Below are positions 27,653 to 38,938 of a stretch of 64,000 nucleotides of DNA, in pieces (position 1 is the stretch's first letter; each line of letters starts with the position of its first letter). The DNA is taken from positions 1,488,001 through 1,552,000 of the forward strand of contig JABEEB010000001.1 of the NCBI GenBank assembly GCA_012999515.1, read 5' to 3'. This DNA comes from Salifodinibacter halophilus (lineage in GTDB: Bacteria > Pseudomonadota > Gammaproteobacteria > Nevskiales > Salinisphaeraceae). The translations under genes were made by a program, and so were the position numbers. The notes under the pieces were generated by a model that was not told the DNA's origin, searched no databases, and was given only the letters and a program-made list of their open reading frames with translations.

Positions 27653-28533
27653 GACGCAGACTCCTCGTTGGCATTGTCGACACGCGATGGCGCGGTGTTG
27701 CGATTCCAGACGAGCAACACCTCACGACCGCGTGCTAACGACGCCGTCGGCTTAGCCGTTACTTGCAGGAATTCCTGCCCCGTATCGTGCGAAACCGAGT
27801 CAACGCGCGCGACCGGATAGCCGGCCGGATAACGTCCGGCCAAGCCCGATGACACCAGCAGATCGCCTTCACGGACATCGGTGTTTGCAGGCAGAAAAGG
27901 CGACTCCAGCGTCGCCGCCCGCCCCGTACCACGCGCGATGGTCTCCAGGCCATTACGATTAATCTCGACCGGAATGCCGTGATTCGGATCGGTGATCAGA
28001 ACGGCGTGTGAGCTCGCGGACTCGACACGGACGACTTGCCCGACAATACCGTGTGCGTCGATAAGCGCCTGGCCAACGAAGACGCCATCGTTCTGGCCTT
28101 TGTCGAGCTTGATGCGATGCCGGTACGGATCGGGGTTGGTGGATAGCACCTGTGCGATCTGCACATGGCGATCGATCGAACCGGCTGACCCCAGTAATGA
28201 CCGCAGTCGCTCATTGCGGGTCTTCAACGAAGCCAGTTTCTGTAGCCGCGCTCGCAGTTGGAGATTTTTTTGCCTGAGTCGTTCGTTGGCATCGATCAGG
28301 GCGCCACGGTCGAGATAGCGCTCTAGATAATCGATCGCCTCACTCGGCAAACTGGCAGCGGCTTGAAACGGTGTGCCAATCATAGCTAAGACGCTACGCA
28401 CCGGCCTCACATAGTCGCTACCAACATCCAGACTCATCATGGCCACCGAGGCCAGCACTACGACACCAAGCGTCAGGCTCGGCGGAATCCGGCGCAGACG
28501 CGCCAAGGTATCTTGATAGTCGCTGTCTGCCAC
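27649..28533 (-). CDS. mreC: rod shape-determining protein MreC
   Basis: Protein of 294 residues: an N-terminal membrane helix (SLTLGVVVLASVAMMSL), a coiled coil (NERLRQKNLQLRARLQKLASL) and the periplasmic beta domain with GQALIDAHGIVGQVVRVES and DLLVSSGLAGRYPAGYPVARV. GTG start; 76 nt separate it from mreB. Confidence 0.95.
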   Translation of the reverse strand: MADSDYQDTLARLRRIPPSLTLGVVVLASVAMMSLDVGSDYVRPVRSVLAMIGTPFQAAASLPSEAIDYLERYLDRGALIDANERLRQKNLQLRARLQKLASLKTRNERLRSLLGSAGSIDRHVQIAQVLSTNPDPYRHRIKLDKGQNDGVFVGQALIDAHGIVGQVVRVESASSHAVLITDPNHGIPVEINRNGLETIARGTGRAATLESPFLPANTDVREGDLLVSSGLAGRYPAGYPVARVDSVSHDTGQEFLQVTAKPTASLARGREVLLVWNRNTAPSRVDNANEESAS

Positions 28534-28609
28534 TACGTTTCAGCGCCCCGGCGACAACCGACCCGGGCAGGTACTACCGACCGACATGACGCGCCGTGTG
28601 CGCCGCGCG

Positions 28610-29650
28610 CTATTCGAGTGCGAACAACTGCCCGGTTTTGCGATCGATCATCTCCAGCATGATGCCGCCGCCACGCGCCACGCAGGTCAGCGGATTGTCG
28701 GCCGTGATGACCGGCAGCCCGGTTTCCTCCGTGATCAGCTTGTCGAGATTGGCGAGGTTGGCGCCACCGCCACTCAGCACAATCCCACGCTCGGCGACAT
28801 CCGATCCCAACTCCGGCGGCGTGGATTCCAACGCCAGCTTGACCGCGCTGGTGATGTTCGACAGCGGCTCCTGGAGCGCGTCGAGTATTTCGTTAGAGTT
28901 GAGTGTAAAACTGCGCGGCACACCCGCCGAGATGTGGCGTCCGACAACCTCGATTTCCTTGACTTCGTGGCTCGGAAACGCGCTGCCGACCTGGTGTTTG
29001 ATGGACTCGGCCGTCGCCTCGCCGATCAACATGTTGTACTGCCGGCGAAGATAATTGGTAATCGCTTCGTCGAACTTGTCACCACCTGTGCGTACCGATG
29101 CAGCGTAGACGATACCGTTCAGCGAGATGACAGCGACCTCGGATGTGCCACCGCCAACATCGAGCACCATCGAGCCGCGCGCTTCGCCGATTGGCACACC
29201 GGCCCCAATAGCGGCCGCAACCGGCTCTTCAACCAGGTAAACGCGCCGCGCGCCGGCATTGGCTGCGGATTCACGAATCGCCTTACGCTCGACCTGCGTC
29301 GAACCATAGGGGACACAAACCAGCACGCGTGTCATCGGCCTCAGCAGACGCTTTCGCTGCACCTTGCGGATAAAGTGCTGGAGCATCTTTTCCGTGATCG
29401 TGAAGTCGGCGATCACACCGTCTTTCAACGGCCGGACCGTCGAAATCTGGCTCGGCGTGCGCCCAAGCATGCGTTTGGCGTCCTGCCCGACAGCCTCGAT
29501 CCGTTTAGCGCCACGCGAATCGGTACGGACCGCGACAACCGAAGGTTCGTCGAGGACAATCCCGTGGTCACGGGCATAGATCAAGGTGTTGGCGGTACCG
29601 AGATCGATGGAAAGATCGTTGACGAAAAGACCGCGGACGTTGTCAACCAT
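28610..29650 (-). CDS. mreB: rod shape-determining protein MreB
   Basis: Actin-like ATPase of 346 residues that organises the elongasome. [20 protein letters not shown] (phosphate 1), [17 protein letters not shown] (phosphate 2) and [15 protein letters not shown] (adenosine motif) are all present. ATG 29650 is chosen because [13 protein letters not shown] matches the usual N-terminus; an in-frame extension further upstream is not family-like. Divergent from gatC. Confidence 0.97.
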   Translation of the reverse strand: MVDNVRGLFVNDLSIDLGTANTLIYARDHGIVLDEPSVVAVRTDSRGAKRIEAVGQDAKRMLGRTPSQISTVRPLKDGVIADFTITEKMLQHFIRKVQRKRLLRPMTRVLVCVPYGSTQVERKAIRESAANAGARRVYLVEEPVAAAIGAGVPIGEARGSMVLDVGGGTSEVAVISLNGIVYAASVRTGGDKFDEAITNYLRRQYNMLIGEATAESIKHQVGSAFPSHEVKEIEVVGRHISAGVPRSFTLNSNEILDALQEPLSNITSAVKLALESTPPELGSDVAERGIVLSGGGANLANLDKLITEETGLPVITADNPLTCVARGGGIMLEMIDRKTGQLFALE

Positions 29651-29832
29651 TAAAAAGGCTCGGTTAAACTGTTTAGAATAGATTGGGTCGCGCACTGCGA
29701 CGCAATTAGGATACGCGACACACTCAGGGTCTGCGAGCCCTGTGTGCGCTTGTTTGATCCATTGGATGCGCGAATCAGCGAGTCGCGCAATATTTAAGAC
29801 ACTTACGCCGCACTGAGCGCCGGGAACGCAAG

Positions 29833-30120
29833 TTGAAAGCAAAAGCCGAAGACGTCCGCGCCGTCGCCGCACTGAACCGGATCCGGCTGGCCGACGAAGA
29901 CATCGAACCGACAGCAACCACGCTGTCCGGCATTTTCGAACTATTCGACGCGCTCGCCGAAGTCGATACCAGCAGCGTTGAGCCAATGGCGCATCCGCTC
30001 GATTTGGTGGCGAGACTCCGGCCGGATCGCGCCGAGCCAAACACCGACACTACAACCTATCAGGCACTCGCGCCCGACGCTGAAAACGGGCTTTATCGTG
30101 TGCCGAAAGTCCTCGGATAA
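29833..30120 (+). CDS. gatC: Asp-tRNA(Asn)/Glu-tRNA(Gln) amidotransferase subunit C
   Basis: Small helical subunit, 95 residues, with [17 protein letters not shown] at the start and [18 protein letters not shown] in the middle. It holds GatA and GatB together. TTG start (29833). First of gatCAB, 12 nt before gatA. Confidence 0.93.
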   Translation: MKAKAEDVRAVAALNRIRLADEDIEPTATTLSGIFELFDALAEVDTSSVEPMAHPLDLVARLRPDRAEPNTDTTTYQALAPDAENGLYRVPKVLG

Positions 30121-30132
30121 GCCGCGTTTAAT

Positions 30133-31566
30133 ATGAGCTCGACAGACGCCATCACCAATATCGCGGCCACCAATGCCAACAACCCCGAAGCAGCCGGGAC
30201 ACGAATTGAGATTTGCCGTACGCGGATCAAGCAAAGTCAGCCGGCATTAAATGCGCTGATAAGCATCGACGCGCCAACGTCCGAACGCGCCGCTAACGGC
30301 GCATTGGCCGGCGTGCCGATCGTGCACAAGGATTTATTCTGCACGCGCGGCCAGACGACCACCGCCGGCTCCAAAATGCTCGCGAACTTCACCGCGCCGT
30401 ATGATGCGACGGTCGTCTCACGCCTCGAAGCGGCGGGAGCGGTCACGCTCGGCAAGGCCAATATGGACGAGTTCGCCATGGGCTCATCCAACGAGACCAG
30501 CTATTTTGGCGCGGTGGCCAATCCGTGGGACCAATCCCGGGTACCGGGCGGCTCCTCAGGCGGCTCAGCCGCCGCGGTCGCTGCTGGGCTGGCGCCCGCT
30601 GCCACCGGTACCGACACCGGGGGCTCGATCCGCCAACCAGCCGCACTTTGCGGCGTAACCGGGATCAAACCGACCTACGGCCGGGTCTCGCGTTTCGGCA
30701 TGATTGCGTTCGCCTCCAGTCTCGACCAGGCCGGTTGTTTCGCTCGATCAGCGGCCGACTGCGCCCCATTGCTCCAAACCATGGCCGGGACCGACGCCAA
30801 CGATTCGACTGTCGCCGACGAGCCGGTGGCGGACTATGCAGGCTCGCTGAACGGCGATATCGCGGGGCTGACGATCGGCCTGCCGCGTCAATATTTCGCC
30901 GCAGGCGTCGAAACCGAAACCGCGACGGCCCTCAACGCCGCAATTCGTGAACTCGAAGCCTTGGGCGCACATGTGGTCGATGTCGACATGCCATACACTG
31001 ATTTGGCACTTTCGACCTACTACATCATCGCGCCTGCCGAAGCCTCATCCAATCTCGCACGTTACGACGGCGTGCGCTACGGTCATCGCTGCGCCGACCC
31101 GGCCGATCTGACCGACCTCTACGAACGCTCGCGCGCCGAGGGTTTCGGACCTGAAGTTCAACGCCGTATCTTGACCGGCACGTACGTGCTCTCAGCCGGA
31201 TACTACGACGCCTACTACCGCAAAGCCCAACGCACACGACGCCTGATTGCAGACGATTTCAGCCGCGCTTTCGAGTCGGTCGACCTGTTGGCCACACCGG
31301 CCACGCCCGGCCCAGCATTCGAACTCGGCAGCCAGATCGACGACCCGACCACGATGTATGCCAACGACGTCTTCACCCTGCCGGCCAGTCTGGCCGGCGT
31401 ACCCGCGATGTCAGTCCCAGCCGGTTTTTCCGGCCATCTGCCGGTCGGCCTGCAGATGATTGCGCCATGGTTTGCCGAAGCGCGACTGCTGAACGCTGGC
31501 CACGCATACCAGCAAGCGACGGACTGGCACACGCGCCAGCCGCCCGGTTTCGAATGGTCGCAGTGA
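30133..31566 (+). CDS. gatA: Asp-tRNA(Asn)/Glu-tRNA(Gln) amidotransferase subunit A
   Basis: Glutaminase subunit, 477 residues, amidase-signature family. Ser-cisSer-Lys triad: Lys in [13 protein letters not shown], the serines in [15 protein letters not shown] and [14 protein letters not shown]. Releases ammonia from Gln for transfer to misacylated tRNA. A gatCAB operon implies that Gln-tRNA or Asn-tRNA is made by the indirect route for at least one of them. Confidence 0.97.
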   Translation: MSSTDAITNIAATNANNPEAAGTRIEICRTRIKQSQPALNALISIDAPTSERAANGALAGVPIVHKDLFCTRGQTTTAGSKMLANFTAPYDATVVSRLEAAGAVTLGKANMDEFAMGSSNETSYFGAVANPWDQSRVPGGSSGGSAAAVAAGLAPAATGTDTGGSIRQPAALCGVTGIKPTYGRVSRFGMIAFASSLDQAGCFARSAADCAPLLQTMAGTDANDSTVADEPVADYAGSLNGDIAGLTIGLPRQYFAAGVETETATALNAAIRELEALGAHVVDVDMPYTDLALSTYYIIAPAEASSNLARYDGVRYGHRCADPADLTDLYERSRAEGFGPEVQRRILTGTYVLSAGYYDAYYRKAQRTRRLIADDFSRAFESVDLLATPATPGPAFELGSQIDDPTTMYANDVFTLPASLAGVPAMSVPAGFSGHLPVGLQMIAPWFAEARLLNAGHAYQQATDWHTRQPPGFEWSQ

Positions 31567-31582
31567 GTCAGCGGAGGACACC

Positions 31583-33031
31583 ATGAGCTGGCAACCTGTC
31601 ATCGGCCTAGAGATCCACATGCAGCTGGCTACGGCCAGCAAAATATTTTCCGCCGCACCTACGGCGTATGGCGCACCGCCCAACAGTCAAGCCTCGGCAG
31701 TCGACATCGCTCTGCCCGGCGTTCTGCCAGTCATCAACGCCGACGTCATCCGCATGGCGATGCGTTTCGGGGTAGCCATCGACGCCGATATCGCACCGCG
31801 CTCAGTATTCGAGCGCAAGCACTATTTCTACCCCGACCTACCGAAGGGTTACCAAATCAGCCAATTGGCGCTACCGATCGTGGCCGGCGGCAGCTTGCCA
31901 ATCGAAACGACCAACGGCGACAGCAAAACGATCGGCATTACCCGCGCCCACCTCGAAGAAGATGCCGGCAAATCGCTCCACGACGCGTTCGACGGCGCCA
32001 CCGGCATCGATCTGAACCGCGCCGGCACGCCACTGATCGAGTGTGTCTCCGAGCCGGATATCCGCAGCGCCGCCGAAGCCGCGGCCTACGCCCGGCGCCT
32101 GCATACACTGGTGCGCTATCTCGGTATTTGTGACGGCAACATGGCCGAAGGCTCATTCCGGGTCGATGCCAACGTGTCGGTGCGTCGTAGCGACAGCGCC
32201 GAGTTCGGCACCCGCACCGAAATCAAGAACGTCAACTCGTTCCGGTTCCTGGAGCAGGCGATCGATTTTGAAATCGAACGCCAGATCGACATACGGGAAT
32301 CCGGCGCTGCGGTGCCCCAACAAACGCGTCTGTTCGACCCTGAGCGCGGTGAAACGCGGGCCATGCGCAGCAAGGAAGAAGCCCACGACTACCGCTACTT
32401 CCCCGACCCAGATCTGCTGCCGGTCGTGGTTACTGCCGACGACATCGAACGCGAGCGCCAAGCCATGCCGGAACTGCCGGCGGCCAAGAACAAACGCTTC
32501 GAAAACCAGTATGCACTGTCCCATGCCGACGCCGCGGCGCTGACGACCAACCCCGAGACCGCCGATTATTTCGAGGCAGCGGTTACCGCGGCCGGCGACG
32601 CCCCAACCACGCTTGGCCGGCCCGCCGCCAACTGGATCAACGGCGAACTCGCCAGCGTTTTGAACCGAACCGGCACATCCATCACCGAAGCGCCGGTGAC
32701 CGCGACACAGATCGGCGGCCTGGTTCAACGCATCGCCGACGACACTATTTCCGGCAAGATCGCCAAACAAGTCTTCGATGCACTGGTCGCCGGTGAAGCC
32801 GAGACCGCCGACGCGGTCATCGAGGCCCGTGGCCTGAAACAGATTACCGACACGGGCGAGATCGCTGGTTACGTCGACCAGGTGATCGCCGATAACCCCG
32901 ACCAGGTCGCGCAATATCAGGCCGGCAAAACCAAGGTTATGGGCTTTTTGGTCGGCCAGGTTATGAAAGCATCCGGTGGCAAAGCCAATCCCAAGGAAGT
33001 CAACCAGCTCATCGCCGACAAACTTAGTTGA
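31583..33031 (+). CDS. gatB: Asp-tRNA(Asn)/Glu-tRNA(Gln) amidotransferase subunit B
   Basis: Kinase-like subunit, 482 residues, with [18 protein letters not shown], the [16 protein letters not shown] motif and a C-terminal YqeY-like tail ([21 protein letters not shown]). Activates the carboxylate of mischarged Glu or Asp. GGAGG lies 8 nt upstream of ATG 31583. Confidence 0.97.
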   Translation: MSWQPVIGLEIHMQLATASKIFSAAPTAYGAPPNSQASAVDIALPGVLPVINADVIRMAMRFGVAIDADIAPRSVFERKHYFYPDLPKGYQISQLALPIVAGGSLPIETTNGDSKTIGITRAHLEEDAGKSLHDAFDGATGIDLNRAGTPLIECVSEPDIRSAAEAAAYARRLHTLVRYLGICDGNMAEGSFRVDANVSVRRSDSAEFGTRTEIKNVNSFRFLEQAIDFEIERQIDIRESGAAVPQQTRLFDPERGETRAMRSKEEAHDYRYFPDPDLLPVVVTADDIERERQAMPELPAAKNKRFENQYALSHADAAALTTNPETADYFEAAVTAAGDAPTTLGRPAANWINGELASVLNRTGTSITEAPVTATQIGGLVQRIADDTISGKIAKQVFDALVAGEAETADAVIEARGLKQITDTGEIAGYVDQVIADNPDQVAQYQAGKTKVMGFLVGQVMKASGGKANPKEVNQLIADKLS

Positions 33032-33077
33032 AGGCTGGCGTTCGAGACACGATATGTCGCGCCACGATAGTTGAAAT

Positions 33078-33494
33078 ATGCAAGAAACACTGACCTATTC
33101 CACCGCCGGGCGGACCACGCGCGATATCACCTCGGATGTACGCACCAGCGTCAAACGCGCCGGTATCGCGACCGGGCTGGCACACGTGTTCGTGCGCCAC
33201 ACGTCGGCTTCGATCATGATCTGTGAAAACATCGACCCCGAAGTGCGCGGCGATGTCGAGCGCTGGTTCGCCAAAAACGTCGTCGACGGCGATCCGATGT
33301 ACGAACACGACATGGAAGGCCCCGACGACATGAGCGGTCACATACGCAGCATCCTCACCGGCATGGAATTGAGCGTGCCGGTCACCAACGGTGACCTGAA
33401 CCTGGGCATCTACCAGGGCATTTATATGTATGAGCACCGCACCGGCGGCCGCGACCGCAGCGTCGTCGTCACACTCTTGCCCACGGCCACCTAA
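33078..33494 (+). CDS. yjbQ: YjbQ family protein (UPF0047)
   Basis: Protein of 138 residues with the family signature: FVRHTSASIMICENIDPEVRGDVERWF, YEHDMEGPDDMSGHIRS and GDLNLGIYQGIYMYEHR. Members can show weak thiamine-phosphate synthase activity, but the true role is unsettled. It is 46 nt after gatB and may be co-transcribed. Confidence 0.92.
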   Translation: MQETLTYSTAGRTTRDITSDVRTSVKRAGIATGLAHVFVRHTSASIMICENIDPEVRGDVERWFAKNVVDGDPMYEHDMEGPDDMSGHIRSILTGMELSVPVTNGDLNLGIYQGIYMYEHRTGGRDRSVVVTLLPTAT

Positions 33495-33523
33495 AGGCCG
33501 GAAACGGCGCATCTCAAACACAT

Positions 33524-33540
33524 AACGCATCGCGTGCGTT
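33524..33540. repeat. short hairpin after yjbQ
   Basis: AACGCA and TGCGTT pair around a 5-nt loop, 29 nt after the yjbQ stop. No T-run. A second small one, GGCGTG-GA-CACGCC, lies near 33661-33676. The 33495-33690 gap between convergent genes holds nothing else recognisable. Confidence 0.35.
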
Positions 33541-33690
33541 GCAACTGGCACTCGACGGCGGCTTCTGCGCAGTGGCGATCGCGCTAATCCACGGCTATCG
33601 CCACGCTGACCACGAACGATACCTGGTCGAATAAGCGGCGCGCTATGGTCCGGTTGCGCAGGCGTGGACACGCCGCAAAGCGCGCCTAAG

Positions 33691-34146
33691 TCAGTCTTGG
33701 CCCGCCCGCTTGTAGATCATGCGCACGCGCCCGACCGGACCAAACTCGCGCTTGGTATAGATAAACTCGGGTTTATCCGGCATTAAATGATAGGTCTGCT
33801 TCACGGTCTGTTGCTCACGATGCTCGATCATGGTGACCGTGTGTGCGCTCCGATCGATACGATAGTCGACCGGATACGACGTCGTTTTACCACCGGGCTT
33901 GGTCAGGGTCAGTTGGTCAGCGCCGAAATGGACTTCGATGGTCTGCAGCGGCGCCACCATGGCGCGTACGCGCCGAAGATTCGACTCATCGACCTGCTCG
34001 GCCAGCGGCTGGACATGGTCGAAGCGCCAGCTACCGAAAAGCGGATTGTCCGCGTTGCCAGCAGCCACAGCGTTCGACGCCCCCAAAGACGCGCCCAGGC
34101 ATGCGACAAGCACAAGCAGGGCTTGCACAGCCGCCACAAACCGCAT
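33691..34146 (-). CDS. small exported protein of unknown function
   Basis: Protein of 151 residues from ATG 34146 (a GTG at 34176 would add ten). An N-terminal hydrophobic stretch (MRFVAAVQALLVLVACLGASLGASNAVAAG) looks like a signal peptide. The mature part, with NPLFGSWRFD and a series of beta-prone segments ending FIYTKREFGPVGRVRMIYKR, resembles lipocalin-like or META-like small beta-barrels, but I cannot assign a family. Lies 37 nt downstream of purH on the same strand. Confidence 0.65.
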   Translation of the reverse strand: MRFVAAVQALLVLVACLGASLGASNAVAAGNADNPLFGSWRFDHVQPLAEQVDESNLRRVRAMVAPLQTIEVHFGADQLTLTKPGGKTTSYPVDYRIDRSAHTVTMIEHREQQTVKQTYHLMPDKPEFIYTKREFGPVGRVRMIYKRAGQD

Positions 34147-34183
34147 GCCGCCGAGGCTATCTCGAGTGACCAGCACGAGCTGC

Positions 34184-35788
34184 CTAGTGCCGAAAATGGC
34201 GTAGGCCGGTGAACATCATCGCCACGCCGGCCTCGTCGGCGGCGGCAATGACTTCGTCGTCGCGCTTCGAGCCGCCCGGCTGAATTATCCCGGCCACCCC
34301 CGCTTCAACCGCGGCATCGACGCCATCACGAAACGGGAAAAACGCATCCGAGGCCATCACGCTTCCGGTCAGATCCAGTCCAGCATCGGCGGCTTTCTGA
34401 CGAGCAATGCGAACGGCATCGATACGGCTCATCTGACCAGCGCCGACACCCAACGTCTGCCCGCGCGCCGCGAAGACGATCGCGTTGGATTTGACATGTT
34501 TAGCGGCCCGGAACGCAAAAAACATATCCTGAATCTGGGCGCCATCCGGTGTGGCCTGCCCTACGTTTTCGAGTCTGTCGCTGTCGACACCTTGCGCATC
34601 GGCCTGTTGGCGCAGAAAACCACCCTGGATCGAACGCGTGACGAAATGGTCCGTCGCGGTCTCATGGAACGCACCGGTCGCCAACACACGCAAGTTCTTC
34701 CGGCGACCGAAAGCCCCGAGCGCATCGTCGGCAAAAGCCGGCGCAAGCACGACTTCGGCAAACTGGTTGGACACAATCTGTCCAGCCAGCGCACCGTCAA
34801 CAGTATCGTTGAACGCGATGATGCCCCCGAAGGCCGAAGCCGGGTCAGTAGCGAACGCGCGCGCGTAGGCCGTCGCCAAGTCGGGGCCGACACCGATGCC
34901 ACAGGGGTTGGCGTGTTTGATGATGACGCAGGCCGGCGTGTCGTCGAAATCGCGCACCGCGGCCAGAGCCGCATCGGCATCGGCGTAGTTGTTATACGAC
35001 AGTGCTTTGCCCTGACACAGCCGTGCATTGACGACACCGGTGGTATCGCGATCACCGACCCGATAAACCGCCGCCTGCTGGTGCGGATTCTCGCCATAGC
35101 GAAGTTCATCGACCTTCACGGCTTGCGGCGACCACATGCTCGCCTGCATTGTCGCGTCAGCATCGCCACTCGATTGATCTTCGCCGCCGTCCACCTGGTC
35201 TGCGCCGAGATAGGCGGCGATCGCGCGGTCGTAGCCCGCCGTGTGTGCAAAGCCAGCGGCGGCCAAGCGGCGGCGTGTAGCGGTGGTGGTGCCACCGTGT
35301 TCGCCGATTTCCGCTAACACCGCAGGGCCATCAGCCGGGTCGACGACAAGCGTCACATCGGCGTGATTCTTAGCTGCGGCACGCAGCATCGCCGGACCGC
35401 CGATGTCGATGGTCTCGATGGCAGTCTCACGCGTCGTATCGGGCGCGGCCACGGTCTGCTCGAATGGATAGAGATTAACCACCACCATATCGATCGGCGG
35501 TATATCGTTGTCGCGCATGACGTCCGCATCGGCCGCACGCCGGCCCAGAATGCCGCCATGTATGCGCGGGTGCAGGGTTTTGACGCGCCCACCCATGATT
35601 TCCGGCGCCCCCGTGTAGTCGACGACATCGACAACCGGCACACCAGCTTCGCGTAGTTTGGCCGCCGTGCCACCTGTCGACAGAACCTCGACGCCGTGGG
35701 TCTCGACGAGCTCGCGCGCAAACGCAACCACGCCGGTCTTGTCGGACACACTTATAAGCGCACGCCGCACGGGTGCTATTTCAGTCAC
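34184..35788 (-). CDS. purH: bifunctional AICAR transformylase / IMP cyclohydrolase
   Basis: Protein of 534 residues catalysing the last two steps of IMP synthesis. N-terminal IMP cyclohydrolase with RALISVSDKTGVVAFARELV and VKTLHPRIHGGILGRR; C-terminal formyltransferase with CVIIKHANPCGIGV, ASAFGGIIAFND and SDAFFPFRDGVD. GTG start at 35788 with GGAGTG upstream. 42 nt after fis, the usual fis-purH pair. Confidence 0.97.
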   Translation of the reverse strand: MTEIAPVRRALISVSDKTGVVAFARELVETHGVEVLSTGGTAAKLREAGVPVVDVVDYTGAPEIMGGRVKTLHPRIHGGILGRRAADADVMRDNDIPPIDMVVVNLYPFEQTVAAPDTTRETAIETIDIGGPAMLRAAAKNHADVTLVVDPADGPAVLAEIGEHGGTTTATRRRLAAAGFAHTAGYDRAIAAYLGADQVDGGEDQSSGDADATMQASMWSPQAVKVDELRYGENPHQQAAVYRVGDRDTTGVVNARLCQGKALSYNNYADADAALAAVRDFDDTPACVIIKHANPCGIGVGPDLATAYARAFATDPASAFGGIIAFNDTVDGALAGQIVSNQFAEVVLAPAFADDALGAFGRRKNLRVLATGAFHETATDHFVTRSIQGGFLRQQADAQGVDSDRLENVGQATPDGAQIQDMFFAFRAAKHVKSNAIVFAARGQTLGVGAGQMSRIDAVRIARQKAADAGLDLTGSVMASDAFFPFRDGVDAAVEAGVAGIIQPGGSKRDDEVIAAADEAGVAMMFTGLRHFRH

Positions 35789-35830
35789 GATGAAACACTC
35801 CGAAAAGTCTGGTCGAGTCGCCCCGCGGCC

Positions 35831-36103
35831 CTAGCCGTTTAACGCGTGCCGACGCAATTTCTTGCGCAGCGTGGCGCGATTGATGCCAAGCATCTCAGCC
35901 GCCCGGGATTGATTACCACCGGTCTGGTCGAGTACACGTTCGAGTAGTGGTTTCTCCACTTCCGCCAACACCATCTCGTAGAGATTGTCGGGCGGCTCAC
36001 AGCCATTCAGGGATTCGAAATATTGATCCAAGCTTGCGCCGACATAGTGGCGTAATGGTTTGGTCTGGCCACTGGAGGGGTCATCGCGTTCAGTCGACGA
36101 CAT
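35831..36103 (-). CDS. fis: DNA-binding protein Fis
   Basis: Nucleoid-associated protein of 90 residues. The C-terminal helix-turn-helix GGNQSRAAEMLGINRATLRKKLRRHAL and the dimer helix LYEMVLAEVEKPLLERVLDQT are highly conserved. Regulates stable RNA and many growth-phase genes. Unlike E. coli, no dusB lies upstream; prmA is 117 nt away. Confidence 0.96.
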   Translation of the reverse strand: MSSTERDDPSSGQTKPLRHYVGASLDQYFESLNGCEPPDNLYEMVLAEVEKPLLERVLDQTGGNQSRAAEMLGINRATLRKKLRRHALNG

Positions 36104-36220
36104 ACGGCGCGCCGGCGGTTGGTTTGAGCGGTCGACTAATATAACGATTTTGGGCGCCGAACTAAACCCACAACCAGCGCTCGCGCCGCCTCGATTCGCT
36201 ACAACGCCGGCTGCGCGGGC

Positions 36221-37105
36221 CTATCGGCGACGACCGGCCAATGCCGCCCAATCTCCTTCGTAGATGGGCGGCTCGAAAGATAACCAATCTGCGTAGGCAT
36301 TTTGCACATCATCGACATGGCGCGATAACAGCCCGGAGAGCACCAACCAACCGCCCGGTGCAAGCTGCGCGATCAACGTCGGCGTCAGATCGATCAGCGG
36401 GGCAGCCAGTATATTGGCCAGAACGATATCGTAAGCCGGCGCGGGTACCGCATCCAGCGCTGGTGTCTCGACCACTTCGGCCACGCCGTTGGCAGCGGCA
36501 TTGTCACGAGTCGCAGTCAATGCTTTCGGGTCGTTGTCGACCGCAACGACCGTATGTGCACCAAGTTTGGCAGCAGCGATCGCTAGAATCCCCGAGCCGC
36601 AGCCATAATCGAGAACACGCTGGCCGGCTAGATCAGCGCCGGCCAGCCAAGCCAGACATAGCGCCGTTGTCGGATGCGAGCCAGTGCCAAACGCCAACCC
36701 TGGATCCAGACGAATCACGGTTGCACTCGGACCGGCCTCAGCCGACAGTTCGGCATCAGTCGGCGCAACCCACAGATCGTCGCCAAACCGACGCGGCTTT
36801 TGATACGCACGCCAGGCTTCGACCCAGTCGGCTTCGGGCAGTATTTCGCTGGCCACAGTCACATGCGGGTCACCGATGGCTTCCCGCAGGGCGTGCTCGA
36901 TTGGGGCCGTATCGGTCTCCGGCGAAAACTGCCCAACAACCCGCGAGACACCAAACGACGGGGTCTGACCCGGCGCTGGTTCCACGGTCAATTCCTCACC
37001 TACATCGAGCACTGTCACCGCCTCGGCACCGTTTTCTTCCAGCACCAGTTCGGCCAGGGCCGAATGCTCGGTCTCAGCAATGACCTGCAAGCGGGCGAGA
37101 TTCAT
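36221..37105 (-). CDS. prmA: ribosomal protein L11 methyltransferase
   Basis: Protein of 294 residues: an N-terminal L11-binding domain and a C-terminal SAM domain with [42 protein letters not shown] and [15 protein letters not shown]. Start overlaps the accC stop by 4 nt. Confidence 0.95.
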   Translation of the reverse strand: MNLARLQVIAETEHSALAELVLEENGAEAVTVLDVGEELTVEPAPGQTPSFGVSRVVGQFSPETDTAPIEHALREAIGDPHVTVASEILPEADWVEAWRAYQKPRRFGDDLWVAPTDAELSAEAGPSATVIRLDPGLAFGTGSHPTTALCLAWLAGADLAGQRVLDYGCGSGILAIAAAKLGAHTVVAVDNDPKALTATRDNAAANGVAEVVETPALDAVPAPAYDIVLANILAAPLIDLTPTLIAQLAPGGWLVLSGLLSRHVDDVQNAYADWLSFEPPIYEGDWAALAGRRR

Positions 37106-38454
37106 CCGTCGGCGTCGGCGCGCAGCTTGTTTTCCAGATAATGAATGGACACGCCACCCGCCACGAAATGCGGATCGGTCAGGATTTGTTGGTGGAGATC
37201 GAGGTTGGTGTGTATTCCTTCAACGACCATCTCCGACAACGCGATTTCGCCGCGGGATAGCGCGGTGTCCCGATCCGGGCCGTGGGCGATAAGCTTGCCG
37301 ATCAGCGAATCGTAGTGAGGCGGCACGCTATAGCCCGCGTAGGCATGCGAATCCAGCCGTATACCCGGGCCACCCGGCGTGTGGTATTCGGTGATCCGGC
37401 CAGGCGACGGCACGAACGTCGTCGGATGCTCGGCATTAACTCGGCACTCGATGGCGTGCCCAGAAAGCTCGATATCCGACTGCGAATAAGACAGCGGATA
37501 GCCTGCCGCGATTCGCAGTTGTTCGGCCACCAGATCGACACCCGTGATCATTTCAGTGACCGGATGCTCAACCTGGATACGCGTATTCATTTCAATGAAA
37601 TGGAACTCGCCGTTTTCGTATAAAAACTCGAAGGTGCCTGCGCCGCGATAACCAATGCGCTGGCATGCCGCCACACACAATGCACCGATACGTTCACGCT
37701 CGGCATCAGTGATGCCAGGCGCCGGCGCTTCCTCGACCACCTTTTGATGGCGACGCTGCGACGAGCAGTCGCGCTCGCCCAGATGGATGGCGTTGCCATA
37801 GTTGTCGGCCAGCACCTGGACTTCGATGTGGCGCGGCAGCTCCAGAAATTTCTCCATATAGACCAGCGAGTTGCCAAAGGAACTCGCGGCCTCACGGCGC
37901 GCCATATCGACCGCACTGGGGACTTCGGATGCACTATGGACAACATGCATGCCACGTCCACCGCCACCGCCGACGGCCTTGATGATGACCGGAAGACCGA
38001 TGGATTCAGCCAGTTGGCGATTGGCCTGGTCATCGTCGGACAACGGCCCGCCTGACCCCGGCACACAAGGCACACCAGCCGCCGACATTTCCTGGATCGC
38101 CGAGGTTTTGTCAGCCATCAAGCGGATCGTCTCGGCATCCGGGCCGATGTAGGTGAACCCAGATTCGGCTACGCTTTCGGCGAAATCCGCGTTTTCCGAC
38201 AGGAAGCCGTAGCCAGGGTGGATCGCACTGGCACCGGCAACCTCCGCCGTGCTCATCAGCGTCGCCATGTTGAGGTAGCTTCCATCGGCGTTCGGCGGGC
38301 CGATACAGACCGCCTCCTCGGCCAGCAGAACGTGTTTCTGATCCTGGTCAGCGGTGGAATAGACCGCGACCACCGGGATATCGAGTTGACGACAGGCGCG
38401 CAGGATCCGCAGCGCAATCTCGCCACGGTTGGCAATCAGTACCTTATCCAGCAT
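37102..38454 (-). CDS. accC: acetyl-CoA carboxylase biotin carboxylase subunit
   Basis: Protein of 450 residues of the ATP-grasp type. [17 protein letters not shown] at the start, ATP-binding [51 protein letters not shown] and [20 protein letters not shown]. Carboxylates biotin on AccB, first step of fatty acid synthesis. ATG 38454 shares one base with the accB stop; longer frames are not family-like. Confidence 0.97.
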   Translation of the reverse strand: MLDKVLIANRGEIALRILRACRQLDIPVVAVYSTADQDQKHVLLAEEAVCIGPPNADGSYLNMATLMSTAEVAGASAIHPGYGFLSENADFAESVAESGFTYIGPDAETIRLMADKTSAIQEMSAAGVPCVPGSGGPLSDDDQANRQLAESIGLPVIIKAVGGGGGRGMHVVHSASEVPSAVDMARREAASSFGNSLVYMEKFLELPRHIEVQVLADNYGNAIHLGERDCSSQRRHQKVVEEAPAPGITDAERERIGALCVAACQRIGYRGAGTFEFLYENGEFHFIEMNTRIQVEHPVTEMITGVDLVAEQLRIAAGYPLSYSQSDIELSGHAIECRVNAEHPTTFVPSPGRITEYHTPGGPGIRLDSHAYAGYSVPPHYDSLIGKLIAHGPDRDTALSRGEIALSEMVVEGIHTNLDLHQQILTDPHFVAGGVSIHYLENKLRADADG

Positions 38455-38915
38455 CACGAAATGACAAACAGTGGTTGATCGAACTCCACCGGCTGGCCGT
38501 CTTCCACCAGCACTTGGCTGATTGTCCCGGCAGTCTCGGACTCGATCTGATTGAGCATTTTCATAGCCTCGACGATGCATAGCGTATCGCCCACCGAAAC
38601 GCGATTGCCGACTTCAGCAAACGGTTCGGCGTCCGGTGACGGGGCGCGATAAAACGTGCCCACCATCGGTGAGCGGATCATCGTGCCATCCAGCGGCTCG
38701 TCGGCCGGCGCCGTGCTTTCAGCCTCCGGCTGAGCAGGTGGCGCCGCCGGCTGCGCCGGCGCCTGCGTCGCCGGTGGCGGCGCGGCCCCGGCAGAGGCCG
38801 CTACTGGCGGATAGCGGCCGATACGGACTGACTCTTCGCCCTCCGATATTTCGAGCTCGGCGACGCCCGACGCCTCAACCAGTTCGATGAGTTTCTTGAG
38901 TTTTCGTATGTCCAT
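38454..38915 (-). CDS. accB: acetyl-CoA carboxylase biotin carboxyl carrier protein
   Basis: Protein of 153 residues: N-terminal [32 protein letters not shown], a Pro/Ala-rich linker (about 40-75), and a C-terminal biotinyl domain with the biotin Lys in [11 protein letters not shown]. Coupled to accC. Confidence 0.97.
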   Translation of the reverse strand: MDIRKLKKLIELVEASGVAELEISEGEESVRIGRYPPVAASAGAAPPPATQAPAQPAAPPAQPEAESTAPADEPLDGTMIRSPMVGTFYRAPSPDAEPFAEVGNRVSVGDTLCIVEAMKMLNQIESETAGTISQVLVEDGQPVEFDQPLFVIS

Positions 38916-38938
38916 GACGTTCCCTAAATTTAAAGCAG

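Noticed and set aside
28586-29653. Plus-strand open frame of 355 codons
   Set aside because: Lies exactly opposite mreB, whose motifs are unmistakable; no family resemblance. Long antisense frames are expected in GC-rich genes.
32153-32914. Minus-strand open frame of 253 codons opposite gatB
   Set aside because: Antisense shadow; composition and lack of motifs argue against coding.
34496-35317. Plus-strand open frame of 273 codons opposite purH
   Set aside because: Antisense shadow of purH without recognisable domains.
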